Notes: generated by a model from the sequence alone, not told the origin. Positions 1 through 7,920 are shown, numbered from the stretch's first letter. The stretch: 64,000 nt of DNA from Massiliimalia massiliensis (GCF_900155615.1 NZ_FUHT01000003.1:558001-622000), one strand, 5' to 3'. A program made the numbers and translations.

Positions 1-2
1 AT

Positions 3-545
3 ATTATTCAGGACAGCCTCTACCTGCGGGAATACGCGCGGGTGTTTGCGGTCGGGATTTTGAAGGCACCTACCATTCGTGACATGTCGCATCTGAGCCG
101 GCTGATTTCCGGGACGGTACAGGGAGAATATGTCACCCGCGACAAATACCTGAACCGCTTTGGGATTTCACCGCAGGAATGGGAGCAGATGGAGCTGCTG
201 CCGGACAACCGTGCTTATGTTGACTACATGATGCAGGAGGCGGAAAAGGGCGGCCTGCCTGAAATTTTTGCGGCGGTGCTTCCCTGCATGCTCAGCTACT
301 GTTTCATCGGCAGGGAGCTGACCCGGCGCTATCCGGAGCAGGTGAAAGTCACTCAATATGCCGACCTGATCGACGATTACGGCAACGACGGCTATTACGA
401 AACCTGTGTGGCAGACGCAGAATACGCGGATACCCTTTACGCACCCCTGGCAGAGGAGCACAAGGCGCGCCTGAAAGAGATTTTCCGCACAGCGAGCATC
501 TATGAAATGAAGTTTTGGGATATGTCCTACGGGGAGGAACGCTAG
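3..545 (+). CDS. tenA: TenA-family thiaminase II / aminopyrimidine aminohydrolase (5' partial)
   Basis: The 5' end lies outside the window; the reading frame is open from base 3 and begins with the typical TenA stretch IIQDSLYLREYARVF. Family role: hydrolysis of aminopyrimidine breakdown products (and thiamin) to HMP for thiamin salvage. The motif VLPCMLSYC (Cys near base 285) matches the conserved nucleophile region of B. subtilis TenA, and the C-terminal EMKFWDM carries the conserved Glu and aromatic residues. It ends directly before thiM (TAG, then ATG), so it belongs to a tenA-thiM-thiE operon. Any TPP riboswitch would be upstream of the window. Confidence 0.92.
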   Translation: MIQDSLYLREYARVFAVGILKAPTIRDMSHLSRLISGTVQGEYVTRDKYLNRFGISPQEWEQMELLPDNRAYVDYMMQEAEKGGLPEIFAAVLPCMLSYCFIGRELTRRYPEQVKVTQYADLIDDYGNDGYYETCVADAEYADTLYAPLAEEHKARLKEIFRTASIYEMKFWDMSYGEER

Positions 546-1361
546 ATGTTTGAAGCAGTGTTTGCGGCTGTGCGGCAGAAACGCCCGCTGGTCCATGCAA
601 TCACGAATTATGTTACAATCCGGGACTGCGCTAATATTATGCTGGCGTGCGGAGGGTCTCCGATTATGGCGGACGCACCGGAAGAAGCGGCCGGAATTAC
701 GTCCGGCTGCGACGGACTGGTGTTAAATCTCGGCATGCTCAACGAGACGAAAAAAGAAGCCATGCGTGCCTCGGCGGCAGTTGCGGCAGAGCGGGGAAAA
801 CCGGTCGTGCTTGATCCGGTAGGTGTGTCTGCCTCGCCGTATAGGCTTTCCTTTGCCCTGGAGCTGCTGCGCAGTATGGCGGTGTCCGTCATCCGGGGAA
901 ATGCATCGGAAATCCGTACCCTTTCCGCCGGAGAGGCGCTGAGCAAAGGCGTGGACGCGGTGCTGAAGGACGATTGGGACAGGCAGGTGAAAATGGCAAA
1001 AGAGCTGAGCCTGAAATACAGCGCCGTCACTGTTCAGACAGGAGAAATTGACCTAGTGACCGATGGGCAGGCAGTTTGTCTGATCCGTAACGGAACGCCG
1101 GTGATGGGACGGATTACCGGGAGCGGCTGCATGCTGTCCGCGCTGACAGGTATCTTCTGTGCGGCCAGCCCGGAAGAATTGTTTGACGCCTGTTCCTGTG
1201 CTGCCTGCGTGATGGGCTTGGCAGGAGAATCTGCCGCCGGAAAAGCAGGATGCGCAGGAGAAGGGCTTGGTAGCTTTGGCGTCCGGCTGATTGACGAGAT
1301 CGGACGGATGGACGAAACAATCCTGAATGGGGGAATGAAACTTGAAATTCGAAGCAAATAA
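546..1361 (+). CDS. thiM: Hydroxyethylthiazole kinase
   Basis: Phosphorylates the thiazole alcohol (THZ) for thiamin salvage. The 271-residue protein has family length. Visible motifs: CGGSPIMADAPEE near residue 36, GMLNETKKEAM, VVLDPVGV near residue 95, GNASEI, and the catalytic GSGC motif (TGSGCMLSALTG near residue 193) of the ribokinase-like THZ kinase family. The start follows tenA immediately with the ribosome site GGGGAGGAA inside the tenA end. The stop overlaps the start of thiE by 20 bases, which points to translational coupling. Confidence 0.95.
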   Translation: MFEAVFAAVRQKRPLVHAITNYVTIRDCANIMLACGGSPIMADAPEEAAGITSGCDGLVLNLGMLNETKKEAMRASAAVAAERGKPVVLDPVGVSASPYRLSFALELLRSMAVSVIRGNASEIRTLSAGEALSKGVDAVLKDDWDRQVKMAKELSLKYSAVTVQTGEIDLVTDGQAVCLIRNGTPVMGRITGSGCMLSALTGIFCAASPEELFDACSCAACVMGLAGESAAGKAGCAGEGLGSFGVRLIDEIGRMDETILNGGMKLEIRSK

Positions 1362-1992
1362 TCTGTTATTATATGCGGTTACCGACCGGGCCTGGCTTGC
1401 CGGACGAACGTTGGCAGAGCAGGTGAATGAAGCGATAAAGGGCGGTATCACCTGCCTGCAGCTCCGCGAAAAGAGACTGAGCCGGGAGGCGTTTTTGGAA
1501 GAAGCGAAAGAGATCAAAAAGCTGGCCGAGTCGGCAGGGATTCCCCTGATTATCAACGACGATGTTTCTATCTGTCTGGAAAGCGACGCGGACGGGGTGC
1601 ATGTTGGGCAGAGCGATATGGCGGCGCAGGATGTCCGGGCGCTGCTGGGGCCTGATAAAATTCTCGGCGTGTCTGCCCAAACGGTTGAGCAGGCGCTTGC
1701 GGCCGAGCAGGCCGGTGCGGATTATCTTGGTGTGGGTGCGATGTTTTCCACTTCTACGAAGCTAGATGCCAAAACCACCTCGTTTGAGACACTGAAGGCG
1801 ATCTGCGAGGCGGTAACCATTCCGGTGGTGGCAATCGGAGGGATTTCGGAGGCAAATGTCCTGGAGCTGACGGGGAGCGGGGCGAAAGGGATCGCGGTTG
1901 TATCGGCTGTCTTTGCAAAGCCAGATATCGCCGAGGCTGCAAGACGGCTGAAAGGGTTAGCAAAACAGATGACAGGGGTGACAGAAGAATGA
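1342..1992 (+). CDS. thiE: Thiamine-phosphate synthase
   Basis: Joins HMP-PP and THZ-P to thiamin phosphate. A 216-residue TIM-barrel protein with the family motifs LQLREKRLS near residue 35, PLIINDDV, DGVHVGQSD near residue 80, YLGVGAMFSTSTK and VVAIGGI. Translation probably starts at TTG 1342 with GGGGGAA upstream, inside the 3' end of thiM. Together with thiM and tenA it forms a salvage operon; the matching HMP-P kinase (thiD) is 1.7 kb downstream. Confidence 0.95.
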   Translation: MKFEANNLLLYAVTDRAWLAGRTLAEQVNEAIKGGITCLQLREKRLSREAFLEEAKEIKKLAESAGIPLIINDDVSICLESDADGVHVGQSDMAAQDVRALLGPDKILGVSAQTVEQALAAEQAGADYLGVGAMFSTSTKLDAKTTSFETLKAICEAVTIPVVAIGGISEANVLELTGSGAKGIAVVSAVFAKPDIAEAARRLKGLAKQMTGVTEE

Positions 1993-2465
1993 AACGGTGG
2001 AATGGTTTGCTGATTGTGGTATGGATGGCGGTGATGCTGCTAATCTCCTGCGGGACAGAGAACGGCCTGGCTGAGCCGGTTTCCTCTGTGCCGGAACCGG
2101 CTGTTAGCTCAGAGCCGGAGCCGGAAGCACCGGCTGTCGAGGTGGCCGGCGTCTGGGACTGTATTCAGGAAGCGGACGGGCAGACCTATATTTACCGGTT
2201 CACCTTCCGGGATGACGGGACGGCGGAATTCGGCGCGGGCTGGTACCGAAGCGAATGGGCCGGGACGTTCAGCGGTACCTATACGTTGGAAGGAGATACC
2301 CTGACTGCTGACCTGACTATGAATGAAGATGGAAGCACCTACCATTCTGCCTTTACTGTGTCGGCAGAGGACGGAAAGCTTTCGATGACGCTGGTTTCCG
2401 GTGATCCGCTGGTCTATTTACAGCAGGTCGGAGATACGCTTACATACGGAGAGCCGGAAGAATAA
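1989..2465 (+). CDS. Small lipoprotein with lipocalin-like C-terminal domain
   Basis: Product of 158 residues. Residues 1-21 form a signal peptide ending in a lipobox (LLISC), so the protein should be diacylated at Cys21 and anchored outside the cell. A Pro/Glu/Ser-rich linker (about residues 25-48) is followed by a beta-rich stretch starting VAGVWDCIQEADGQTYIYRF, which looks like small lipocalin-type domains. The start overlaps the thiE stop as ATGA, so it is translated with the thi operon; a role in thiamin precursor binding is possible but is only inferred from position. A terminator follows directly. Confidence 0.8.
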   Translation: MKRWNGLLIVVWMAVMLLISCGTENGLAEPVSSVPEPAVSSEPEPEAPAVEVAGVWDCIQEADGQTYIYRFTFRDDGTAEFGAGWYRSEWAGTFSGTYTLEGDTLTADLTMNEDGSTYHSAFTVSAEDGKLSMTLVSGDPLVYLQQVGDTLTYGEPEE

Positions 2466-2472
2466 CGGGTAA

Positions 2473-2505
2473 AAAAGTGCAGGAAAAATTTCCTGCACTT
2501 TTTTA
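2473..2505 (+). terminator. Rho-independent terminator of the thi operon
   Basis: The inverted repeat AAGTGCAGGAAA / TTTCCTGCACTT is followed by TTTTA, just after the lipoprotein stop codon. Confidence 0.85.
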
Positions 2506-2515
2506 TTGAAATTAC

Positions 2516-2544
2516 TTTACTTGTCGTAGTAATTGTGGTATGAT
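2516..2544 (+). promoter_or_regulatory. Predicted SigA promoter of the padR operon
   Basis: A -35 TTTACT (2516-2521) is separated by 17 bases from -10 TATGAT (2539-2544), which is preceded by an extended TGG. Transcription would start near 2551, inside the inverted repeat at 2550-2568. Confidence 0.6.
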
Positions 2545-2549
2545 AAAAG

Positions 2550-2568
2550 TACTTCATCTGATGAAGTA
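2550..2568. promoter_or_regulatory. Inverted repeat at the padR transcription start, likely operator
   Basis: TACTTCAT-CTG-ATGAAGTA is a perfect 8-bp inverted repeat centred over the predicted transcription start. PadR regulators usually repress their own operon through a palindrome at this place, so autoregulation is likely; this is inference. Confidence 0.5.
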
Positions 2569-2589
2569 ATCTGAAAGGGGGCGGTTATC

Positions 2590-2934
2590 CTGATCAGCAG
2601 TGATGTGATTCGGGGTTATAACGATACCATTGTTTTGAGCCTGCTGGTTCAGGGCGATTCCTATGGATATGAGATTTCCAGGGCGATTGACCGGCTTTCC
2701 GGCGGGAATTACCAGATTAAGGAAACTACGCTGTACTCCACTGTCAACCGCCTGGAGAAAAACGGGTATATCGCGTCCTACTATGGGAATGAGACCTTTG
2801 GAAAACGGCGCACCTATTATCGGATTACCGGCGAGGGGCTGCGCTATTACCGGGGAAAATGCGAGGAATGGGAATTGACCAAGCGGGTAGTGGACTGTTT
2901 TACCAGGCAAACCGGAAATGAAAGGGATGGATAG
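2590..2934 (+). CDS. PadR-family transcriptional regulator
   Basis: Winged-helix regulator of 114 residues. The family signature is clear: DTIVLSLLVQGDSYGYEISRAI followed by KETTLYSTVNRLEKNGYI and the YYRIT wing. Family members commonly begin MISSDVIRGYNDT; here the codons for LISSDVIRGYNDT start at CTG 2590, eight bases after a GGGGG ribosome site (2577-2581). GTG 2605 would drop five conserved residues and has no clear ribosome site. I therefore favour a CTG start. The downstream membrane gene overlaps its 3' end, the usual PadR plus DUF1700-type pair. Confidence 0.85.
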   Translation: MISSDVIRGYNDTIVLSLLVQGDSYGYEISRAIDRLSGGNYQIKETTLYSTVNRLEKNGYIASYYGNETFGKRRTYYRITGEGLRYYRGKCEEWELTKRVVDCFTRQTGNERDG

Positions 2935-3682
2935 AGAGATGACGAAAATTCAGAATTATGTGGAGAATGTTTTTTCCGGCATTCCAAAAACCAAAGAGGC
3001 GGTAGAAATGAAGCTCGGAATTATCGATTCCATGGAGGAAAAATATGCCGAGCTGATTGCCGGAGGCAAAAATGAACATGAAGCCTTTGGGGAAGTCATT
3101 GCCGATTTTGGCAGCATTGACGAGATCAGACAGGAATTGGGTTATGACGGAGAGGAGCGGTCTGAGCCGGCAGCAGGCAGCCTGCATCAGACAGGACGGA
3201 AATTAGATGCAGAATTTCAGAAGGAATATGAGCAGTTCAAGAAAAAGTTTGCCATCGCCATTACGGCGGGGGTCGCGCTGTGTATTTTAGCTGTGATTGC
3301 TATGCTGGTGCTGGATGAAATTATGCCCGAAAGCTCAAATATTCCGTTGGTTGCTTTCCTGCTGATTATCCTGGCTGCCGTTTGCCTCTTTATCTATTTC
3401 GGAATGCAGGAGGAAAAATATGAACGGCAAAAACGGCAGAGCATCGCCGATACTGAGATTGATGAGGCGCTCCGCCAGCAGATATTGGAGGAGATCAGCT
3501 CGTCCAAGAAGAACCCGGTGGCGGATTCATTATGCGGAATTATTATGCTGGCCGCGACAGTACTGTTTCTCCTGCTGGGATTTTTGAAGGGTATGTGGCA
3601 TCCTGGCTGGATTGTCTTTCCGGTAGGAGGAATCCTCTGCGGGATTGTAAATATTATTGCACAAATGGTGAAAAAGAGTTAA
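2918..3682 (+). CDS. DUF1700-like membrane protein, partner of PadR
   Basis: Residues 1-85 resemble the cytoplasmic prefix domain of PadR-linked proteins (IQNYVENVFSGIPKTKEAVE, EHEAFGEVIADFGSIDEIRQELG). Two hydrophobic segments occur near residues 110-160 and two more near 205-250, so it has about four membrane segments. The gene overlaps padR by 17 bases. Starts at 2918, 2927 and 2939 are in frame; homologues often start at the MTKIQ position (2939). In this family the PadR partner usually controls the membrane protein, perhaps in response to envelope stress; the function is unknown. Confidence 0.75.
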   Translation: MKGMDREMTKIQNYVENVFSGIPKTKEAVEMKLGIIDSMEEKYAELIAGGKNEHEAFGEVIADFGSIDEIRQELGYDGEERSEPAAGSLHQTGRKLDAEFQKEYEQFKKKFAIAITAGVALCILAVIAMLVLDEIMPESSNIPLVAFLLIILAAVCLFIYFGMQEEKYERQKRQSIADTEIDEALRQQILEEISSSKKNPVADSLCGIIMLAATVLFLLLGFLKGMWHPGWIVFPVGGILCGIVNIIAQMVKKS

Positions 3683-3734
3683 AATAGAAGCCGGAACAAA
3701 ATTACCGGGGCAGGCGCAGCCTGCCAGGGAAGGG

Positions 3735-4526
3735 ATGGCTTTCAGGATGAAAAAAGTGTTGACGATCGCCGGCTCCGACTGCAGCGGAGGAGCTGGCATC
3801 CAGGCAGACTTAAAGACAATGACCGCGCATAAGGTGTATGGAATGAGCGTGATTACAGCGCTGACGGCACAGAACACCACCGGCGTTTATGGGATTTTTG
3901 AGACGGATCCTGCTTTTGTGGCGCAGCAGCTCGATTGCGTCTTTACTGATATTGTACCGGATGCAGTGAAAATAGGGATGGTTTCCTCTGCGGAAATCAT
4001 CAGGGTGATTGCGCAGAAGCTGACGCAATACCATGCAAAAAATATTGTGCTCGATCCGGTCATGGTGGCGACCAGCGGCGGAAAGCTGATTGCTGACCAT
4101 GCGGCGGAAGCGATGATCAGCGACCTGATCCCGGCAGCGGATTTGATTACGCCGAATCTCCCAGAGGCAGAATGTCTTTGCGGCTTTTCCATTGAGGAGA
4201 AAAACGGCATGGCGGAGGCGGCAAGAGAGCTGTCCCGGTTCTGTAAAAAAGGAATTTTAATCAAGGGCGGGCACCTGAGCGATACGGCAGACGATTTGCT
4301 GTACGTAAACGGAACGCTCCACTGGTTCTCGAGGGAACGGATAGATACTGAGAATACCCACGGAACCGGCTGCACTCTTTCCAGCGCGATTGCCTGCAAC
4401 CTGGCGATGGGCTTCAGCATGGAGGAGAGCGTGAAAAATGCGAAGGACTACATTACCGGCGCGCTGAAAGCAGGACTGAATCTCGGGAAAGGCAACGGCC
4501 CGATGAACCATTGCTATGCGTTATAA
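3735..4526 (+). CDS. thiD: Hydroxymethylpyrimidine (phosphate) kinase
   Basis: Phosphorylates HMP and HMP-P, giving the pyrophosphate used by ThiE. A 263-residue ribokinase-fold protein with IAGSDCSGGAGIQADLKT near residue 11, KIGMV, VLDPVMVATSG near residue 105, TPNLPEAE, ILIKGGH and the anion-hole motif NTHGTGCTLSSAIACNLA near residue 205. The ribosome site AGGGAAGGG touches ATG 3735; the in-frame ATG 3747 (MKKVLTIAG) is the alternative. Pyridoxal kinase activity is possible in some homologues, but the thi genes nearby favour thiamin synthesis. Confidence 0.92.
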   Translation: MAFRMKKVLTIAGSDCSGGAGIQADLKTMTAHKVYGMSVITALTAQNTTGVYGIFETDPAFVAQQLDCVFTDIVPDAVKIGMVSSAEIIRVIAQKLTQYHAKNIVLDPVMVATSGGKLIADHAAEAMISDLIPAADLITPNLPEAECLCGFSIEEKNGMAEAARELSRFCKKGILIKGGHLSDTADDLLYVNGTLHWFSRERIDTENTHGTGCTLSSAIACNLAMGFSMEESVKNAKDYITGALKAGLNLGKGNGPMNHCYAL

Positions 4527-4536
4527 TGGGAATTTG

Positions 4537-4574
4537 GGACAGATGTTTTTTGTACAGAAACATCTGTCCTTTTC
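4537..4574 (+). terminator. Terminator after thiD
   Basis: GGACAGATGTTT / AAACATCTGTCC form a 12-bp stem followed by TTTTCTG. Confidence 0.85.
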
Positions 4575-4637
4575 TGCGTGACAGGAAAGAGGGGCTTTTC
4601 CACTTTAAAATTTGTGCAGAATTGCAATCGGAAACAG

Positions 4638-4666
4638 TTGTAAAAACTGCGTTTTATTGCTATAAT
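4638..4666 (+). promoter_or_regulatory. SigA promoter of ilvE with overlapping palindrome
   Basis: A -35 TTGTAA (4638-4643), a 17-base spacer and a perfect -10 TATAAT (4661-4666). The inverted repeat ATTGCTAT-AATAG-ATAGCAAT (4656-4676) covers the -10 and start site, so a repressor bound there would block RNA polymerase. The regulator is not known. Confidence 0.75.
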
Positions 4667-4706
4667 AGATAGCAATAAAACTTTATGAAAAACAAGGTGA
4701 CAAGGA

Positions 4707-5774
4707 ATGAAACTGAAAATTGAATTGACAAAGCATCCGAAAGAGAAGCCGTCTGACGAGACCAAGCTTGGATTTGGGCATATTTTTACCGATCACATGT
4801 TTGTCATGGATTGGGAAGAAAGCCTGGGCTGGCATGACGCGAAGATCGTACCGTTCGCTCCGATTGAAATGAGTCCGGCGGCCACCTGCCTGCACTATGG
4901 CCAGGAGGTCTTTGAAGGGATGAAGGCTTATCGCACTGAGGATGGGGAAATCCGGCTGTTCCGTCCGGAAGAAAACTTCAAGCGGATGAATATTTCCCAT
5001 GACCGGATCTGCATCCCGCAGTTTGATGAAGCCTTCCTGCTGGAAGCACTCAAAAAATTAGTAGAGATTGACGCGGATTGGGTTCCTCATACCTATGGAA
5101 CCTCTCTTTACATCCGCCCGTTTACAATCGGGACAGAGGAATCTCTGGGCGCGCACTCCTCTACAAAATATAAATTTATGATCATCATGTCCCCGTCCGG
5201 GGCATATTATGCCGGCGGCCTGGCTCCGGTTAAAATTTATGTAGAAACCAAATATGTCCGTGCAACTCCGGGCGGAATGGGCTTTGCTAAAACCGGAGGG
5301 AATTATGCGGCTTCCCTGAAAGCACAGGATGTTGCAGCGGAAGAGGGCTATTCCCAGGTTTTGTGGCTGGACGGCGTTCACCGAAAATATGTTGAAGAAG
5401 TCGGCGCAATGAATGTATTCTTTGTCATTGGTGATGAGGTAGTCACTCCGTCTCTGGACGGCAGCATCCTGTCCGGGATCACCAGGAAATCAGCGATTGA
5501 AATTATGAGATCCTGGGGCCTCAAGGTCACAGAACGTGAGCTGGATATCCAGGAGTTGGTTGATGCCTATAAGTCCGGAAACCTGAGGGAAGCATTCGGA
5601 ACCGGGACGGCTGCGGTCATCTCTCCGATTGGCGAACTCAAATACGGCGACCTTGTCATGCAGATTAACAAGAATGAAATCGGCGAGATTTCCCAGAAGC
5701 TTTATGATGAATTGACCGGTATCCAGTGGGGGAAACGAGACGATACCTTCGGCTGGATTGTAAAGGTAAAATAA
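4707..5774 (+). CDS. ilvE: Branched-chain amino acid aminotransferase
   Basis: PLP enzyme that interconverts Leu/Ile/Val and their 2-oxo acids. The 355-residue length and motifs fit the fold-type IV class II BCAT: HYGQEVFEGMKAYRTEDG near residue 58, FRPEENFKRMN, YIRPFTIGTEESLGAHSS, GGNYAASLKAQ (PLP Lys near residue 200), VEEVGAMNVFFV and GTGTAAVISPIGEL. A single gene with its own promoter and terminator. The ribosome site AAGGTGACAAGGA precedes ATG 4707. No T-box fits in the short leader, so control may work through the palindrome over the -10. Confidence 0.95.
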   Translation: MKLKIELTKHPKEKPSDETKLGFGHIFTDHMFVMDWEESLGWHDAKIVPFAPIEMSPAATCLHYGQEVFEGMKAYRTEDGEIRLFRPEENFKRMNISHDRICIPQFDEAFLLEALKKLVEIDADWVPHTYGTSLYIRPFTIGTEESLGAHSSTKYKFMIIMSPSGAYYAGGLAPVKIYVETKYVRATPGGMGFAKTGGNYAASLKAQDVAAEEGYSQVLWLDGVHRKYVEEVGAMNVFFVIGDEVVTPSLDGSILSGITRKSAIEIMRSWGLKVTERELDIQELVDAYKSGNLREAFGTGTAAVISPIGELKYGDLVMQINKNEIGEISQKLYDELTGIQWGKRDDTFGWIVKVK

Positions 5775-5794
5775 AAACAGCTCAGGCTGATTGA

Positions 5795-5825
5795 AAAAAG
5801 CGGGAGATATTCTCCCGCTTTTTTC
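5795..5825 (+). terminator. Terminator after ilvE
   Basis: AAGCGGGAGA-TAT-TCTCCCGCTT is followed by TTTT. Confidence 0.88.
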
Positions 5826-5860
5826 ATGGGCCAGCTTCTACAGAAAAGGGGGCGGTCTGG

Positions 5861-6724
5861 CTGCGCAGGCTGGAATATACGATAGGGAAAGAGCATGACG
5901 GCAAAAGCGTACAGGCCTACCTGATCAAAGAGCATGGCTTTTCACGCAGGCTTATTACCCGGCTGAAACAGGAACCAGAGCACATTCACTGCAACGGCAC
6001 CCATATCCGGATGGTGGATCTTCTCCATACCGGAGACCGGCTGACGGTGATTCTTTCGGAACAGACGCATATCCTGCCGAACCACAATTTATCCGTTCCG
6101 ATTGTATATGAGGATCAAGATGTAATTGTCTTTCATAAGCCGCCGGGAATGCCGGTGCATCCTTCCACGATTCATTATGAGGATACCCTCGCCAATTTTT
6201 ACAGCTATTACCTGGGACGGCAGGGGATTTCTGCGGCCTTTCATCCCATTAACCGTTTAGATCGTGATACAATAGGACTATGCCTGGCTGCCAAGAATCA
6301 ACTGGCAGCGAAAAAGCTCAGCGGGAGCTTGACGAAGGAATATGCGGCAGTTCTCTGCGGAAGCCTGCCAGAGGACTGCGGAGAGATTAACGCCCCAATC
6401 GGACGGGAAGACGGCTCGCTGATCAAACGTACCGTACGTTCGGACGGACAGCCTAGTGTGACCTGTTATCAGGTGATGAAACGGGAAGGAGACTATACCT
6501 GGGTGAAGATTCGCCTTTTGACTGGGCGAACCCATCAGATCAGGGTGCATTTTTCCAGTTTGGGCTATCCCCTCGCGGGAGACGGGTTATATGGCGGGTC
6601 ACAGAAGGATTTTGCATCACAGGCCCTTTGCTGCAGCCGGCTTAGGTTTTTTCAGCCTATAACAGGAGAATTAGTTGATTTGTGCATAAATATTCAGGAA
6701 GAAATGGATAAAATTCGGATTTAG
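5861..6724 (+). CDS. RluA-family 23S rRNA/tRNA pseudouridine synthase
   Basis: Converts uridine to pseudouridine in structured RNA. The active-site motif NRLDRDTIGL (Asp near residue 139) and the end motif LLTGRTHQIRVHFSSLGYPLAGDGLYGG define the RluA/RluD family. The first in-frame ATG is 6011, but 50 upstream codons are open and encode a typical S4-like N-terminus (RRLEYTIGKEHDGKSVQAYL, GFSRRLITRLKQ). No ATG, GTG or TTG is available there; CTG 5861 sits five bases after GGGGGCGG, the same arrangement as padR. The protein would be 287 residues, the usual family length. The exact rRNA target cannot be told. Confidence 0.88.
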   Translation: MRRLEYTIGKEHDGKSVQAYLIKEHGFSRRLITRLKQEPEHIHCNGTHIRMVDLLHTGDRLTVILSEQTHILPNHNLSVPIVYEDQDVIVFHKPPGMPVHPSTIHYEDTLANFYSYYLGRQGISAAFHPINRLDRDTIGLCLAAKNQLAAKKLSGSLTKEYAAVLCGSLPEDCGEINAPIGREDGSLIKRTVRSDGQPSVTCYQVMKREGDYTWVKIRLLTGRTHQIRVHFSSLGYPLAGDGLYGGSQKDFASQALCCSRLRFFQPITGELVDLCINIQEEMDKIRI

Positions 6725-6728
6725 ATGT

Positions 6729-6788
6729 ATAATTATGCAAATATTCCTTGTCAATTTGCTGTCTTTATGCGAAATTTTGCATAATTAT
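6729..6788. repeat. 13-bp inverted repeat upstream of the amino acid ABC operon
   Basis: ATAATTATGCAAA (6729-6741) and its exact reverse complement (6776-6788) flank 34 bases. A third half-site, TATGCGAAA (6766-6774), makes a near-palindrome with the right arm. The repeats lie 40-100 bases before the predicted ABC promoter and after the rluA stop. They may bind a regulator; the AT content means some of this could be chance. Confidence 0.45.
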
Positions 6789-6830
6789 ATGGTCAAAGCA
6801 TCGATTTTTTGAAAAATGTATGAAAAATGC

Positions 6831-6859
6831 TTGCAAGAAAATACAAAGTGTGATAAATT
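6831..6859 (+). promoter_or_regulatory. Candidate promoter of the amino acid ABC operon
   Basis: A -35 TTGCAA (6831-6836) lies 17 bases before TAAATT (6854-6859); GATAAA (6852-6857) is an alternative -10 with a 15-base spacer. Confidence 0.4.
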
Positions 6860-6934
6860 AATTACTGTACTCAAAAGAGAAACGGTGCTCGTCCCATCGG
6901 ATGATCGAATAAGAAAATAAGGAGCGTTTAAAAA

Positions 6935-7813
6935 ATGAAAAAGATATTTGCAATTGCATTAGCGGCAGTTATGGCCTGCGGAATATTTGCTGGCTGCGGC
7001 GAACGGAAAGACAATGGCGGCCAGGAAAGCACACCGGCAGGCGGGTCTTCTGCTTCCGGAAGCGCGGTAGAAGCAATCAAAGCAAACGGAAAACTGGTGA
7101 TGTACACAAATGCCGCGTTCCCTCCGTTTGAATACCTGTCCGACGAGACCAGCGAAGCGGTTGGCGTAGACGTAGACATCGCTCAGGCGATTGCAGACGA
7201 GCTCGGTGTAAAGCTTGTTGTTGAGAATGTTGATTTTGACAGCATTGTTCCGAGCATCCAGGCTGGAAAAGGCGACATTGGCGCGGCTGGCATGACCGTT
7301 ACTGACGAACGGAAAAAATCAGTTGATTTCTCCGATACATATGCAACCTCCATCCAGTACATTATTGTTCCGGAAGAAACGGAAGTAAAATCTGTTGAAG
7401 ATTTAGCTGGAATGGCTATCGGCGTTCAGACCGGTACTACTGGCGACAGCCTGATTAACGGGGAAGTCAACGGCTATGAAGATGATGATGGAAACGCGGT
7501 ACAGGGCGTTCTGCAGGATACTGGTGCGGAAGAAGTGCAGTACAAGAGCGCTTTGGAGGCAACCCAGGACTTGCTCAATGGCAGAATCAACGCAGTTGTT
7601 ATTGACAAAATGCCGGCAGAAGCATTGGTTGCGAAAAACGACGGATTAAAATGTGTGGAACTGGTTTATGCCGACGGAAGCAAAACAGAAGAATCCTATG
7701 GGATCTGCGTTGCTAAGGACAGCGATCTGCTGGATGTTGTCAACAAGGTAATCAAACAGCTCCAGGACGATGGAAAAATCGATGAATTTATGGTAAATCA
7801 CTCTAACTCATAA
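6935..7813 (+). CDS. Amino acid ABC transporter substrate-binding lipoprotein
   Basis: Extracellular solute-binding protein of 292 residues. The signal peptide ends in the lipobox IFAGC (Cys22), followed by a Gly/Ser-rich linker. The mature domain has the SBP family 3 pattern: NAAFPPFEYLSD, VGVDVDIAQAIADELG, GKGDIGAAGMTVTDERKKSVDFSDTY (split over residues 112-137) and GVQTGTTGDS. Such proteins bind polar amino acids; the exact ligand is not evident. A ribosome site AAGGAGCG precedes ATG. First gene of a binding protein-permease-ATPase operon, separated from the permease by a terminator. Confidence 0.93.
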   Translation: MKKIFAIALAAVMACGIFAGCGERKDNGGQESTPAGGSSASGSAVEAIKANGKLVMYTNAAFPPFEYLSDETSEAVGVDVDIAQAIADELGVKLVVENVDFDSIVPSIQAGKGDIGAAGMTVTDERKKSVDFSDTYATSIQYIIVPEETEVKSVEDLAGMAIGVQTGTTGDSLINGEVNGYEDDDGNAVQGVLQDTGAEEVQYKSALEATQDLLNGRINAVVIDKMPAEALVAKNDGLKCVELVYADGSKTEESYGICVAKDSDLLDVVNKVIKQLQDDGKIDEFMVNHSNS

Positions 7814-7835
7814 TCGCGTATAAAGTAAAAAATAT

Positions 7836-7877
7836 AAAAACCCGTGCAGGGATGACGAGCTTGTCCCACGGGTTTTT
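7836..7877 (+). terminator. Intraoperon terminator between binding protein and permease genes
   Basis: AAAAACCCGTG / CACGGGTTTTT form a GC-rich stem followed by T residues. Partial termination here would give more binding protein than membrane components, common in ABC importer operons. Confidence 0.75.
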
Positions 7878-7920
7878 GTGTTGTTCTGATTCGAACAGAA
7901 AGGAACGGTGACGGGCTCTC

